61,025 bases of DNA. Origin: Phycisphaerales bacterium (GTDB taxonomy: Bacteria > Planctomycetota > Phycisphaerae > Phycisphaerales > UBA1924). The stretch is taken from contig JALUWX010000051.1 in assembly GCA_027019265.1 (NCBI GenBank), forward strand, positions 1 through 61,025. The letters are read 5' to 3'. The notes beneath the pieces are model-generated. The model was not told where the DNA came from, ran no database searches, and saw nothing but the letters and a program-made list of their open reading frames with translations. Below, piece after piece: positions 1-9,473 of this stretch; the stretch's first letter is position 1, and the number at the start of each line of letters is the position of its first letter. The position numbers and the translations under genes were made by a program.

Positions 1-83
1 GGGGGGGGTGGGGGGGGCGGGGGTCGGCGCGGAAGTTCGGGGCTGTGGCGACGGCGCGGGTGTCGTGTCCGCGCTCGCCGCCG

Positions 84-96
<13 letters not shown>
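1..96 (-). other. dnaX: -1 frame continuation of dnaX (start of tau-specific region, runs off the window)
   Basis: After tandem slippage on CCC AAA the ribosome would read K-R-M-T-A-A-S-A-D-T-T-P and then a Pro/Ala/Thr-rich stretch with no stop up to base 1. That composition fits the flexible linker between the AAA+ core and the tau C-terminal domains IV/V, which bind DnaB and the polymerase. The remainder lies outside the window, so length and domains cannot be checked. The run of G on the plus strand at 1-23 is this proline-codon tract. A plain sequencing frameshift within a single dnaX ORF is the main alternative. Confidence 0.5.
47..96 (-). promoter_or_regulatory. Predicted programmed -1 ribosomal frameshift signal in dnaX
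   Basis: On the minus strand the gene reads GGC CCA AAA GGA TGA. This gives an X XXY YYZ heptamer CCCAAAA (plus 90-96) in the right phase, with a stop one codon later (84-86). Seven nucleotides after the heptamer a GC-rich hairpin starts: 5' arm at plus 76-82 and 69-74 with a one-base bulge at 75, 9-nt loop at 60-68, 3' arm at 54-59 and 47-53, giving 13 pairs with one G-U. A GGAG element lies 7 nt upstream of the heptamer and could act as an internal Shine-Dalgarno stimulator as in E. coli dnaX. Slippage is inferred, not shown. Confidence 0.6.
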
Positions 97-1232
<1,136 letters not shown>

Positions 1233-1262
1233 AGCCCGATTGTAGGGATGAAAACGACCCGC

Positions 1263-1379
1263 CTTGGTCGGCGCCCAGGACACCGACGGCACCGGACGAC
1301 GCTCGCTTATGGCTGCTGCGGTCAAGCCCTGACCAGGTTCACGGGACGCCCGTGCATCGGGCCCGGGCACCGACCAGAG
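1263..1379 (-). ncRNA. ffs: Signal recognition particle 4.5S-type RNA (small bacterial SRP RNA)
   Basis: The minus strand has the conserved SRP domain IV: CCTGGTCAGG, a short loop, then GCAGCAGCC followed by ATAAGCGA (plus about 1303-1338). The flanks pair into one long hairpin: plus 1363-1375 with 1266-1279 forms a closing helix of about 13 pairs, and a second helix follows inward. Loop sequence GCTTGA replaces the usual GGAA tetraloop. Ends are approximate. The place directly upstream of dnaX, on the same strand, matches the common ffs-dnaX synteny and explains why the open frame above ATG 1232 is not protein. It works with Ffh in co-translational membrane targeting. Confidence 0.9.
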
Positions 1380-1487
1380 CGGGTCTGAGCGGAGATTCTA
1401 GCGCCCATCTCCCCCGATCAACCCGTCCGACCCCCCGGACACCCGCTCAACCCCCCCCGAACCTAAACGTCCTGCTTAGAATCACCC

Positions 1488-1766
1488 ATGCTCTGGAACG
1501 GGTTCAAGCGCAAGAAGATCATCGATGCAGGGGAGCGATACCGCGCCCAACACTCTGCGTTTCTGACATTTGCGCTCCGGACGACCCGTCGGATCCCCCG
1601 GATCCCGCGCAAGCGCGCGGACGAGGGGGGGTACTCCGGGCTCCTCAAACTCGAGTCGGGACAGAAGCGGGCTTCCCAGTGGTGGTCCGTCGCGATCATG
1701 AAGCTCGACGACCTCGAAACCCCGGATACGACGGAAGATCCGGGCTCTTCCAGACGCGCGGGATGA
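1488..1766 (+). CDS. Small basic hypothetical protein
   Basis: A 92-residue product (MLWNGFKRKK...) rich in Arg/Lys in its first half and Trp-containing around residue 65; no family recognised and no signal peptide or membrane segment. It begins just after the SRP RNA promoter region, divergent from dnaX. There is no Shine-Dalgarno sequence; instead TAGAAT at 1477-1482 ends five bases before the ATG, so the transcript could be leaderless. The C-terminal 20 residues are low complexity and less convincing. It could be spurious, but start position and neighbouring gap favour a real gene. Confidence 0.5.
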   Translation: MLWNGFKRKKIIDAGERYRAQHSAFLTFALRTTRRIPRIPRKRADEGGYSGLLKLESGQKRASQWWSVAIMKLDDLETPDTTEDPGSSRRAG

Positions 1767-1856
1767 AGCGGACCACCCCGATCATCCGATGTTGAACACG
1801 AACCATGCGCTCTTGGGCGCTGTACGGACCGAGACGATCGATCGACAGGGACATCC

Positions 1857-2741
1857 ATGAGCGAACCGAGCGAAACCCACGAGCCGACGACCGAGACCAC
1901 CCAAGCCGCCGAGCCGGCCGCGGACCCGCGTCCGGCGCATCTGGACGAGAGCTGCGCCAAAGCGCCCATCAATAAGAAGTGGTTCTACAAGCTTCTCATC
2001 ATCGCGATCTTCTTCGTCGGATTCGGTGGGCTCGGGGTCTACGACGCGCTCATCAAATACCCCGCGCGCGGGGAACGATTCGCCGACTGGGCGAAGTGGC
2101 AGTACCTCGAAGCGGCGAAGGCCGCGAACTCCGAGGACTTCGGGGTCTTCGAGCGAGAGTCGAGCATCATCAACCCCGTCGAAGAGCTCGCTTCCCTTGA
2201 GGAACGACGCGCCTCCGGCCGGGGGTCCTCCTCCCAGCTCCGCGCGACCATGCTCGATACCCGATACGAATGGCTGAACGGGCTCAAGACGATCGGTCAG
2301 CTGACCCCGGAACGAACCACGATCGAGATCCCCCAGGACGAGCTCGAAGCGCTCCGCGCGGAGTGGACCACCTCGACCTCGAACCCCTCCCCTCTCAAGA
2401 GCTACGACATCCCGAGCCAATGGCTCATCATGATCGTTTGCTGGTTCATCGGGGGGTGGATGCTCCTCCACATGCTCCGGGTCATGGCGCAGAAGTTCTC
2501 GTGGGACGCGCCGAGCAAATCGATCACCGTCCCGGGATCGATCACCATCTCCCCCGCGCAGGTCGAGGAGTTCGACAAACGCAAGTGGGACAAGTTCATC
2601 GTCTTCCTGAACCTCAAGGACACCCATCCAACCCACGGGGGTCAGGAGATCAAGGTCGATACCTACCAGCACGCGCTCGTCGAGGACTGGATCCTCGAGA
2701 TGGAACGCGCGTCGGAATCCGGATCGGGCGCTTCCCAATAA
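1857..2741 (+). CDS. Two-pass membrane protein of unknown function
   Basis: 294 residues. Acidic, Thr/Glu-rich cytosolic N-terminus (1-40), transmembrane segment about 42-65 (FYKLLIIAIFFVGFGGLGVY), a roughly 120-residue loop with charged helices, a second transmembrane segment about 186-208 (WLIMIVCWFIGGWMLLHML), then a C-terminal region of about 80 residues with a beta-rich pattern (ITVPGSITISPAQVEEF...KFIVFLN) that recalls a small bacterial PH-type domain. Weak Shine-Dalgarno AGGGA upstream. It is followed closely by the DUF456 membrane protein, with which it may be co-transcribed. Function unknown. Confidence 0.75.
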   Translation: MSEPSETHEPTTETTQAAEPAADPRPAHLDESCAKAPINKKWFYKLLIIAIFFVGFGGLGVYDALIKYPARGERFADWAKWQYLEAAKAANSEDFGVFERESSIINPVEELASLEERRASGRGSSSQLRATMLDTRYEWLNGLKTIGQLTPERTTIEIPQDELEALRAEWTTSTSNPSPLKSYDIPSQWLIMIVCWFIGGWMLLHMLRVMAQKFSWDAPSKSITVPGSITISPAQVEEFDKRKWDKFIVFLNLKDTHPTHGGQEIKVDTYQHALVEDWILEMERASESGSGASQ

Positions 2742-2795
2742 GCACCCGATGACGGCCTGCGCGATCGATCCGATGAACCATCAGGAGCACCACCC

Positions 2796-3323
2796 ATGAT
2801 CTGGGTCGCACTGTGCGTAGCGATTGTTGTCGCCGTCCTCGGGATCGCGATGAGCGCGATCACCCTCCCGGGGATCTGGTTCATGCTGGCCTGCGCCATC
2901 GTGACCTGGCTCATCGTCCCCGAAGCGATCGGTCCCTGGCCCCTCGGGTTCATCGCGCTCCTCGGCGCGATGGGCGAGCTCGTGGATTTCCTCGCGTCCG
3001 CGCTGGGGGTCAAACGCGCGGGGGGATCCCGCGCGGGCGCATGGGGTTCCGTCATCGGGACCCTCGTCGGCGCGATCGGGTGCTCCTTCATCATCCCCAT
3101 CCCGTTCGTGGGGTCCGTCATCGGAGGGGTCGTCGGCGCGGGCTCGGGCGCGTTCTTCGCGGAGCGCATGGTCTCCAAACGGACCTGGCGCGATTCCGCA
3201 AAGTCCGGACAGGGAGCGGCCATCGGTCGGCTCATCTCCATGATCGTCAAGCTCATGCTGGCCGGAGCGGCCGCCGCAACCCTCGTGAGCGTCGTCGCGT
3301 ACAACGCGATCTCGACCCTCTGA
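2796..3323 (+). CDS. DUF456 family membrane protein
   Basis: 175 residues, four to five hydrophobic segments (about 1-27, 30-62, 88-135, 150-170) with glycine-rich spans such as GSVIGGVVGAGSGAFFAERM, typical of DUF456 proteins (YqgC-like). The segment starting LPGIWFMLACAIVTW matches the family's usual first helices. Shine-Dalgarno GGAG lies about 10 bases before the ATG at 2796. Biochemical role of the family is not established. It lies 54 bases downstream of the two-pass membrane protein, probably in one operon. Confidence 0.85.
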   Translation: MIWVALCVAIVVAVLGIAMSAITLPGIWFMLACAIVTWLIVPEAIGPWPLGFIALLGAMGELVDFLASALGVKRAGGSRAGAWGSVIGTLVGAIGCSFIIPIPFVGSVIGGVVGAGSGAFFAERMVSKRTWRDSAKSGQGAAIGRLISMIVKLMLAGAAAATLVSVVAYNAISTL

Positions 3324-3442
3324 CCGGGTGGTCGTGCGTGGATCGCGTGCGATGTGTATCCTGTGAATGAGCACGAGCAGGGCTCCGAGCGAGAGATCCA
3401 ACCCTTCGCGCCCCATCCGGCGCGTCAACCACGACGGCACCC

Positions 3443-4888
3443 TTGAGCGACACCACCACAACGAACGCTCCCCCGACCCCCCCGACCACGACCAAGGGCA
3501 TCAAGCACTACGTGCTCGACACGAACGTCCTTCTCCACAACCCGAACGCGCTGTTCGTGTTTCAGGAGAACGACATCGTCATCCCCTACCCCGTGATCGA
3601 AGAACTCGACAAGATGAAGCGCCGGGAGGACGACATCGGGCGCAACGCGCGAAGCGCGATCCGTCACCTCGATGCGCTCCGCAGATACGGGCAGCTCACC
3701 GACGGGGTCCCCCTCTCCGAACTCGGCGCGCGCTCGGGGGGCGCGACCGGGAAGCTCCGGATCGATACGAGCGCGCACGAGCGTCCCCCCGTCATCGCGG
3801 ACGAGACTCCCGACAACAAGATCATCGCGGCCGCGTGGGCGCTCCAGCAGAACGACCATGCCGCCGTCTTCGTCTCCAAGGACCTCGCCGCTCGGATCAA
3901 GTCCGACGCGCTCGGGATCCGCTCCGAGGATTTCCGGAACCAGCAGGTCGATGCGGAACGTCTCTACGAGGGGTATCTGGATCTGACCGTCGAACGATCC
4001 ATTATCGATACCCTCTATGCGGATCGGATGCTCTCGATCGAAGCGCTCGAGCCCGCGCTCCGGGTCGAGCCCGAACACGAAGATCCCTACGTGCGCGAGG
4101 TCTCCCCGAACGAGTACCTCGTTCTCCATGACGCAACAGACGAAGGGCACTCCGGGCTCGCACGCAGGCTCGCCGACACCGACCACGTCATCCCCGTCTC
4201 GTCCCAGAAGAAACCGACCTTCGGGATCATGGCGCGCAACGTCCAGCAGACCATGGCGCTCGACATGCTCCTCGACGACGAGATCAAGCTCGTCACCCTC
4301 CTCGGGGGCGCGGGGACGGGCAAAACCCTCCTCGCGATCGCCGCCGGGATGGCCAAGGTCTTCCAGGAAGAACGCTACGACAAACTCCTCGTCGCGCGTC
4401 CCATCATGCCCATGGGGCGCGATATCGGGTACCTCCCCGGCGACAAGGACGAGAAGCTCGGCGCATGGATGCAGCCCATCTTCGACAACCTCTCCTACCT
4501 CCTCTCCACGCGCGGGTCCCCCAACCAGTCCCCCGATTCACGGACGACCGAGCAGCGCATCGATAAGCTCGTCGCCGACGGGCGCTTGGTCCTCGAACCC
4601 CTGACCTACATCCGCGGACGCTCCATCCCCCACCAGTTCATGATCGTGGACGAGGCCCAGAACCTCACCCCACACGAGGTCAAGACCATCGTCTCGCGCG
4701 TGGGTGAGGGGACGAAGCTCATCCTCACCGGCGACATCGGTCAGATCGACAACCCGTACCTCGATCGATCGAGCAACGGGCTCGCCTACTCCGTCGAGCG
4801 GATGCGTGGGCTCGGGCTCGTCGGGCACGTGACCCTGGCGCGGAGCGAACGCTCCGAGCTCGCGTCCCTCGCCGCGGAACGATTGTGA
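3443..4888 (+). CDS. PIN domain-PhoH ATPase fusion (PhoH2/YlaK-like)
   Basis: 481 residues. The N-terminal PIN nuclease domain begins at about residue 20 (KHYVLDTNVLLHNPNALF, first catalytic Asp; EELDKMK; later ADETPDNKIIAAA and FVSKDLAARIK), and the C-terminal PhoH P-loop ATPase begins near 255 with Walker A GGAGTGKT near 287 and Walker B FMIVDEAQN near 395. PhoH2 homologues are RNA helicase/RNase enzymes; that activity is inferred by family here. Start is TTG at 3443 because no in-frame ATG precedes the PIN fold; Shine-Dalgarno is weak. A second, PIN-less PhoH is at 22624-23658. Confidence 0.9.
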   Translation: MSDTTTTNAPPTPPTTTKGIKHYVLDTNVLLHNPNALFVFQENDIVIPYPVIEELDKMKRREDDIGRNARSAIRHLDALRRYGQLTDGVPLSELGARSGGATGKLRIDTSAHERPPVIADETPDNKIIAAAWALQQNDHAAVFVSKDLAARIKSDALGIRSEDFRNQQVDAERLYEGYLDLTVERSIIDTLYADRMLSIEALEPALRVEPEHEDPYVREVSPNEYLVLHDATDEGHSGLARRLADTDHVIPVSSQKKPTFGIMARNVQQTMALDMLLDDEIKLVTLLGGAGTGKTLLAIAAGMAKVFQEERYDKLLVARPIMPMGRDIGYLPGDKDEKLGAWMQPIFDNLSYLLSTRGSPNQSPDSRTTEQRIDKLVADGRLVLEPLTYIRGRSIPHQFMIVDEAQNLTPHEVKTIVSRVGEGTKLILTGDIGQIDNPYLDRSSNGLAYSVERMRGLGLVGHVTLARSERSELASLAAERL

Positions 4889-4907
4889 TCGGAACCGGAG
4901 CTCCCGT

Positions 4908-5519
4908 TCAGCCCTCGTCTTCCATGGTCTTCTCGACCCGGAACCGCTGACGCTCGAAGTACGCGCGCCACTGGGGGTCCGATTCCCGGAGCATCGCGGA
5001 ACGGATGTATTCGCGCACGACCTGGTCCCCGCGGCCGAGCATCTCGGCGCTCCGGACGATCCCGCGCAGCGCGGGGAGGTACTTCGCGTCGCGCTCGAGC
5101 GCGAGCTCGAAGTGGTTGAACGATTCGTCACCCCACCCGATCGTCTGGTACGCGAGCCCGATGTTGTACTCGGGGCGCGGATCGCTCGGCTGCAGGTCCG
5201 AAGCGACCTTGAAGGCGCTGACCGCGTCGGCGTAGTTCTTCTGATCCATCATCAGCTGGCCCATGTTGTTCCAAGCAGCGAAGAACGTATTGTCCGCATT
5301 GATCGATGACTTGTAGAGCTCCAGGGCTTTCTCGTGATCCCCGCGCTCGTGCGCACGGGACGCATCGTTGAAACGCTGGATCGCGAGCGCCCGGTCGTTC
5401 GTTCGCTCGATCGTCGGCGCGGGTTCGCGCGATTGATCCCCCGAAGACCCGCACCCCGCAAGGGTGAGCAGACAAGCGATCGAGAGCGCGCCGATGGTTC
5501 GTGTCGTCATCATCATCAA
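4908..5519 (-). CDS. TPR-repeat lipoprotein, last gene of the Gsp operon (candidate secretin pilotin)
   Basis: 203 residues. Lipoprotein signal: MTTRTIGALSIACLLTLAGC with lipobox LAGC at about residues 20-23. The mature part has three to four tetratricopeptide repeats (about 48-160: FNDASRAHERGDHEKALELY, AWNNMGQLMMDQKNYADAV, PEYNIGLAYQTIGWGDESF). Four ATG codons stand in a row at the start, so the exact start is ambiguous by up to nine bases. It follows gspM after three bases and therefore belongs to the secretion operon. Known parallel: PilF/PilW/Tgl are TPR lipoproteins that act as pilotins for secretins; assigning that role here is inference. Confidence 0.85.
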   Translation of the reverse strand: MMMMTTRTIGALSIACLLTLAGCGSSGDQSREPAPTIERTNDRALAIQRFNDASRAHERGDHEKALELYKSSINADNTFFAAWNNMGQLMMDQKNYADAVSAFKVASDLQPSDPRPEYNIGLAYQTIGWGDESFNHFELALERDAKYLPALRGIVRSAEMLGRGDQVVREYIRSAMLRESDPQWRAYFERQRFRVEKTMEDEG

Positions 5520-5522
5520 TCC

Positions 5523-6098
5523 TTATTCGATCCGCTCGTAGCGGGAGAAGGTCACCTTCACGACCCAGCTCGTCGGCGCAGGGTTCAGCGTGATCTCACG
5601 CACCGACAAGCCCGGGATCCGCTCCGTCGCCATGTCGATCCAAGCGAGCACGCGCTCGAGCGAGACATCGCGCACCGTGTACGGATAAGTCAGCAGGCGC
5701 GCCGAACCTTCCGTTCTGGGGGTCGTGCTCCTCGGGAGCGGGACCTCGTTCTGGAGCCCGGCCTCGACCCCCATCTGGGTCAGACGGGACAGCAGGTCGG
5801 GGATCGCGACGAACGGGTCATCGCCCTTGGGCGCGGATTCCGCTTGCTGGAGCGTCTCGATCTGTGCGATCAAACGCTCGACCTCCGCCGCCGTCGATCC
5901 CGCGCGCGTGAGGGCACGAGCCGCTGCTTTCTCGGATCGCCACGCGAGCCCGAGGACGAGAAGCGAGATCATGAGCGCGATCGCGCCCATCGCCACCAGG
6001 TGCGCTGGGCGCGCCCGTCGCTCGTGCGCCGATGCGCGCGACGCGAGCTCGTACCGATCGTCGGCGCTGAGCCGTCCTGGTGTGTCCAACGTGCTCAT
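5523..6098 (-). CDS. gspM: Type II secretion protein GspM-like
   Basis: 191 residues. A cytosolic N-terminus is followed by one transmembrane segment (about 36-55, HLVAMGAIALMISLLVLGLA), a short coiled coil (TAAEVERLIAQIETLQQAE) and a periplasmic ferredoxin-like fold of about 100 residues, the usual GspM/PilO layout. Start set at ATG 6098 because it overlaps the gspL stop as ATGA; the longer open frame upstream runs inside gspL. GspM is an inner-membrane platform partner of GspL. Sequence identity to characterised GspM is low, so the call rests on layout and operon order. Confidence 0.75.
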   Translation of the reverse strand: MSTLDTPGRLSADDRYELASRASAHERRARPAHLVAMGAIALMISLLVLGLAWRSEKAAARALTRAGSTAAEVERLIAQIETLQQAESAPKGDDPFVAIPDLLSRLTQMGVEAGLQNEVPLPRSTTPRTEGSARLLTYPYTVRDVSLERVLAWIDMATERIPGLSVREITLNPAPTSWVVKVTFSRYERIE

Positions 6099-7615
6099 GT
6101 CCCGGCCCCCGTGTCCCACAACGCCGTGTAGTCGGCCTGGATCTTCCCGCCCCGGTTCGTCAGGTCCGGCGAAGGCCTCCACTGCAGGGCAGAGCCGTCG
6201 ATCGTGCTGAGTGCTTCGTTCACACGCTCCGCGAGCGACAGGTCATCGCAGCGGATCGTCATCTTCACGCTCGTATTCGTCATCAGGATCTGCTCGATCT
6301 CGATCCCCGGCATCCCCACCACGAACGACACCGTCTCCAGCTCTCGCATGATCGGTTTGTTCGGGGTCACACGGACCGGGCCCGCGCGGTTCTGGAGCTC
6401 CACCCGGCGCTGCTCGAGCTCCGGGATCGGATACCCGGGAGTCCGAAGCGGGGGGTTCAATCCCGTGATCGTCGCGCTCGTCGAACTCCGGATCGAACGC
6501 GCCTCGTCGTTGATCGCCCCCGCGCGAGCGTACATCCCGTACGCGCCGATCCCGACGGCGATCGCCGCCGCCGCGAGCGCCGCGCCGCCCCATCGGTACA
6601 TCGATCGATGGGTCCGTCCGGGACGGTTCGTCAGCTCCGAGATGTCTTCCCCCCGTTCGACCCCGATCGCGGCGCGCATCGTGGTCAGGATCGGATCCTC
6701 GTCGTGGATCAGGTCCGTGGTCGCGCCGGCCCAGTGTTCCGAGATCGCGGACCCGATCTGCGAGCTCGTCACCCCGTCCTCGTCCCTGGGCATCACGATC
6801 ACGACGCGCCTCGGCGCCACCCCGAGCTGGGAAGCCCACCCGAGCCAGTCCGTTGTCAATCGTGCGAGCGCATCGGTGCTCATCACCGGATCCCCGTGCT
6901 CGTCGTGCGCCAGGCGCATCGATCCGCACGTGATCAGCGCCCCCCCGCGCGACCAGACCCACAGCGCCCTCGATCGGTCCGGGTCCACGATCACGCTCGC
7001 GCAGATCGGATCCTCGCTCGACACGATCCTGGACGAATCGCGCGACGAACCCCGATGGGGCGCGTTCGGATCCCAAGCGATCGCGATCCGGTGCCACACG
7101 CTCTCCACCCGCGCGACACGGATCCCCAATGTATCGAGCTTGTCGATCAGCAATCGCGCCGGGACATCGGGGGTCGCGAGCACCGCGGCCCGAGCCCCGT
7201 CCGAGGCCTGCGCCGAATCGAGCGCCGTAAAATCAACCTCGAGCGGGAGGTTCGGGAACCGCTCCCCGAGCGCCGACGTTGCGGGCGCATCGAGCGCGTC
7301 CTCTTCGCCGGGCTCTTCGAGGTCCTCGATCGATGATCGGATCAACGCCGCGCTCGCGTCCTCCGGACGCGCCCACGCGCAGACGGACCCGTCCGCGTCC
7401 AGACAGAGGGTGCCGAGTTGTTTCGAAGGGCCCGCGGACGCTTTCAGGCGTGCCCGGATCCAATCCCCCGCTTCGTCGATGGTATCGAGCGCTGAATCCG
7501 GGTCCGCGCTCGACGGGGCGCTCCACCGATCATCGGTGTTCGCGCCCACCAGGCGCAGCCCCCCGAGGGAGACCCCCCGATCGATGCATTCGAGATAGCA
7601 CACACGATCGCTCAC
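6095..7615 (-). CDS. gspL: Type II secretion protein GspL-like (PilM-like actin fold plus membrane anchor)
   Basis: 506 residues. The N-terminal cytoplasmic part (1-330) resembles the actin-like GspL/PilM domain that binds the GspE ATPase. One transmembrane helix follows at about 338-362 (RWGGAALAAAAIAVGIGAYGMY), then a coiled coil and a small periplasmic domain of about 100 residues. It sits between the GspC-like gene and gspM, overlapping the latter by four bases. Longer than E. coli-type GspL (about 400) because of acidic linkers near 95-120 and 205-225. GspL recruits GspE to the membrane platform with GspM. Confidence 0.75.
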   Translation of the reverse strand: MSDRVCYLECIDRGVSLGGLRLVGANTDDRWSAPSSADPDSALDTIDEAGDWIRARLKASAGPSKQLGTLCLDADGSVCAWARPEDASAALIRSSIEDLEEPGEEDALDAPATSALGERFPNLPLEVDFTALDSAQASDGARAAVLATPDVPARLLIDKLDTLGIRVARVESVWHRIAIAWDPNAPHRGSSRDSSRIVSSEDPICASVIVDPDRSRALWVWSRGGALITCGSMRLAHDEHGDPVMSTDALARLTTDWLGWASQLGVAPRRVVIVMPRDEDGVTSSQIGSAISEHWAGATTDLIHDEDPILTTMRAAIGVERGEDISELTNRPGRTHRSMYRWGGAALAAAAIAVGIGAYGMYARAGAINDEARSIRSSTSATITGLNPPLRTPGYPIPELEQRRVELQNRAGPVRVTPNKPIMRELETVSFVVGMPGIEIEQILMTNTSVKMTIRCDDLSLAERVNEALSTIDGSALQWRPSPDLTNRGGKIQADYTALWDTGAGT

Positions 7616-7657
7616 GCCGCTCTCCGTGTTCCGCTGTCTCGGCGCTCCCCGCGTCGA

Positions 7658-8545
7658 TCACTCATTGCTCTCGGACCCGCGTTCCTGCGCGTCACGACGA
7701 CGCTGGTTGATGATCGTGGTCTTCCCCTCGGAGATGTTCGCGCGGGATCGCGCCATGGGCTCGGTGTCCAGTCCGCGGAGCGGCTTCCCCATCTTCTGCC
7801 GTTTGAGGATCCGCTCCTGGAGCGCGCGCTGTCTCGGGGGGAGATGCGCGATCGATTCGAGCTCCTCCGCCGTCAGCACAACGTCCTCCTCACGGGTCGG
7901 GACGTTCGAGACCTCGACCTCACCGCCCCCCGTCATCGCGATGGACGCGCCCGTCTTGCTCGCGAGCCGGATCCGGTCCTCCTGATCCCCCAGCGCCACA
8001 AGGATCGAGTTCGGGGTGACCTCACGGATCTCCAGATCCTCGAACGACTCGTCCCCGCTCCGCGCTGTCGAACCCTCACGGACGATCCGCTGGGTCCCGT
8101 CGATCCGGATGAACGCCAGCGCCGAATCCGGATCGCTGATGTACCCCAAGTACCGAACACGCTTCGCGAGCGCCCCGTCCTCCGTCGTCGGCTCGTTGAT
8201 CGCGATCGGGTCCTCGTCGTCCTGCCCGTCCAGATCCGGGGTCGTCTCCGGCGGGGTCGGCGCGTTGTCCACGAGCGCCAAACGCGCCGCGATCGACATC
8301 GGATCGACCACACTCGATTCGTCGATCACGCTCGAACTGTTCGTCTCGGATCCGTTCGCCGGGGTCGTGTGGAGCGCTTTGTTCTGCTCCCGTTTCGCGG
8401 CGATCTCGCTGATCCGCGCCTCGGCGCTCGCGCCCGGGACCCCGAAGATCACGATCGCCACCGCGCCCGCCGCCGCGATCACCGCGCCCGCTTGGCACAG
8501 TGTTGCAACGCGTTTGGCTTTCGTTCGTGCGATCGTGCTTGTCAT
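7658..8545 (-). CDS. Type II secretion GspC/PilP-like inner-membrane connector
   Basis: 295 residues with a short cytosolic start, one transmembrane segment (about 16-38, LCQAGAVIAAAGAVAIVIFGV), a Pro/Ser/Asp-rich linker (55-125) and a compact beta domain around 130-205 (LGYISDPDSALAFIRIDGTQ, IVREGSTA, IREVTPNSILVAL) matching the homology region of GspC/PilP that contacts the secretin N0 domain. A charged C-terminal tail of about 60 residues follows. The position within gspK-L-M supports the role. A GspC symbol is withheld because no PDZ or coiled-coil end is evident and the homology is distant. Confidence 0.65.
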   Translation of the reverse strand: MTSTIARTKAKRVATLCQAGAVIAAAGAVAIVIFGVPGASAEARISEIAAKREQNKALHTTPANGSETNSSSVIDESSVVDPMSIAARLALVDNAPTPPETTPDLDGQDDEDPIAINEPTTEDGALAKRVRYLGYISDPDSALAFIRIDGTQRIVREGSTARSGDESFEDLEIREVTPNSILVALGDQEDRIRLASKTGASIAMTGGGEVEVSNVPTREEDVVLTAEELESIAHLPPRQRALQERILKRQKMGKPLRGLDTEPMARSRANISEGKTTIINQRRRDAQERGSESNE

Positions 8546-8612
8546 CTGGTCCTCGAGTGGGCTCGGAATCCGCTTCGTTCAAGCGTAGCGCCCGTTCCGC
8601 GCGCCGGGCTGT

Positions 8613-9473
8613 TCAGTACAGATCGGTCGGATCGACCGTTTCACTGTCGATCCCGAGATCTTTCCATGTGTAGAACGACCCGATCTCCATCACATTGCTC
8701 GTCGTTGTCCGTCCCGTGCTCGTCCGGATCCGTGTGATCCCCCCGTAGCGCTTGAGCAATCGACCTTTGCTGAGCCCGGATCCCCCACGCACCTCGACCA
8801 CCACACCCCAGATCTGGATATCCGTCGTGATGATCCGGAGCATGGACCCGCGCTGCTCGCTCGACAGCCCCGCGCGAGTCGCGATCTGGACCAGCTCCGT
8901 CCGGGTGATCGGGTCATCGCTCCGTTGGAGCAACGAGATCTCGTCCGCGAGCCGGAGCCCGCGATCGGCGCTCACCGCGAGCCCGGCCGCTCTCAGCACC
9001 TCGATCGGCGAAGTCTTCGCGCTCACCCCGATCGGTCCGTACGGGCGGGTCAGCTTCTGATACGCCGCCGCGCTCACCGTCTCCGACAACGCCTCCAACG
9101 CCGGCTCCCCGATCGCGATCTGCGCCTCGCCCTGATTCGTAAGGTCCGACAGGAGCGTGCCTTGCGCATCGATAAGCGACACAGACACAATGGATCCGTC
9201 CTGGAGGAGGATGTCCATCGCGTGACCCGTGTCGGGATCGAGGACCTCGCTGATCTCGCGCCCGTTCTGCATGCGCAGCCACGCCCCGATCGCCTCCTGA
9301 AGCCCCCGACCGGCGTGGTGCTCCGTGTACGCATTCACCTGGCGCGTCACAAGCAGCTGCTCCGCGCTGTGACGATTCAGCACCATCCCCAGGGTCAGCC
9401 CGACGACGGCCATCAGCAGGATGACCATCGGCATCACGAACCCGGACCGAGATGATCCCGAACGGCGCGTCAT
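8613..9473 (-). CDS. gspK: Type II secretion minor pseudopilin GspK-like
   Basis: 286 residues. The prepilin-like N-terminus SGFVMPMVILLMAVVGLTLG (about 10-30) has a hydrophobic helix after a Gly, but lacks the conserved Glu5, as is usual for GspK. The large globular part includes two helix-hairpin-helix-like stretches (LADEISLLQRSDDPITRTEL and LSSEQRGSMLRIITTDIQIWG), the GspK alpha domain. ATG 9473 overlaps the gspJ stop as ATGA. GspK caps the pseudopilus tip with GspI and GspJ, both encoded just upstream. Confidence 0.82.
   Translation of the reverse strand: MTRRSGSSRSGFVMPMVILLMAVVGLTLGMVLNRHSAEQLLVTRQVNAYTEHHAGRGLQEAIGAWLRMQNGREISEVLDPDTGHAMDILLQDGSIVSVSLIDAQGTLLSDLTNQGEAQIAIGEPALEALSETVSAAAYQKLTRPYGPIGVSAKTSPIEVLRAAGLAVSADRGLRLADEISLLQRSDDPITRTELVQIATRAGLSSEQRGSMLRIITTDIQIWGVVVEVRGGSGLSKGRLLKRYGGITRIRTSTGRTTTSNVMEIGSFYTWKDLGIDSETVDPTDLY

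Noticed and set aside
3367..4131. Plus-strand ATG frame beginning just after TATCCT, with a leaderless-like layout
   Set aside because: Continues inside the PIN-PhoH gene in the wrong frame with Arg/Pro/His bias; the PhoH frame starts at TTG 3443.
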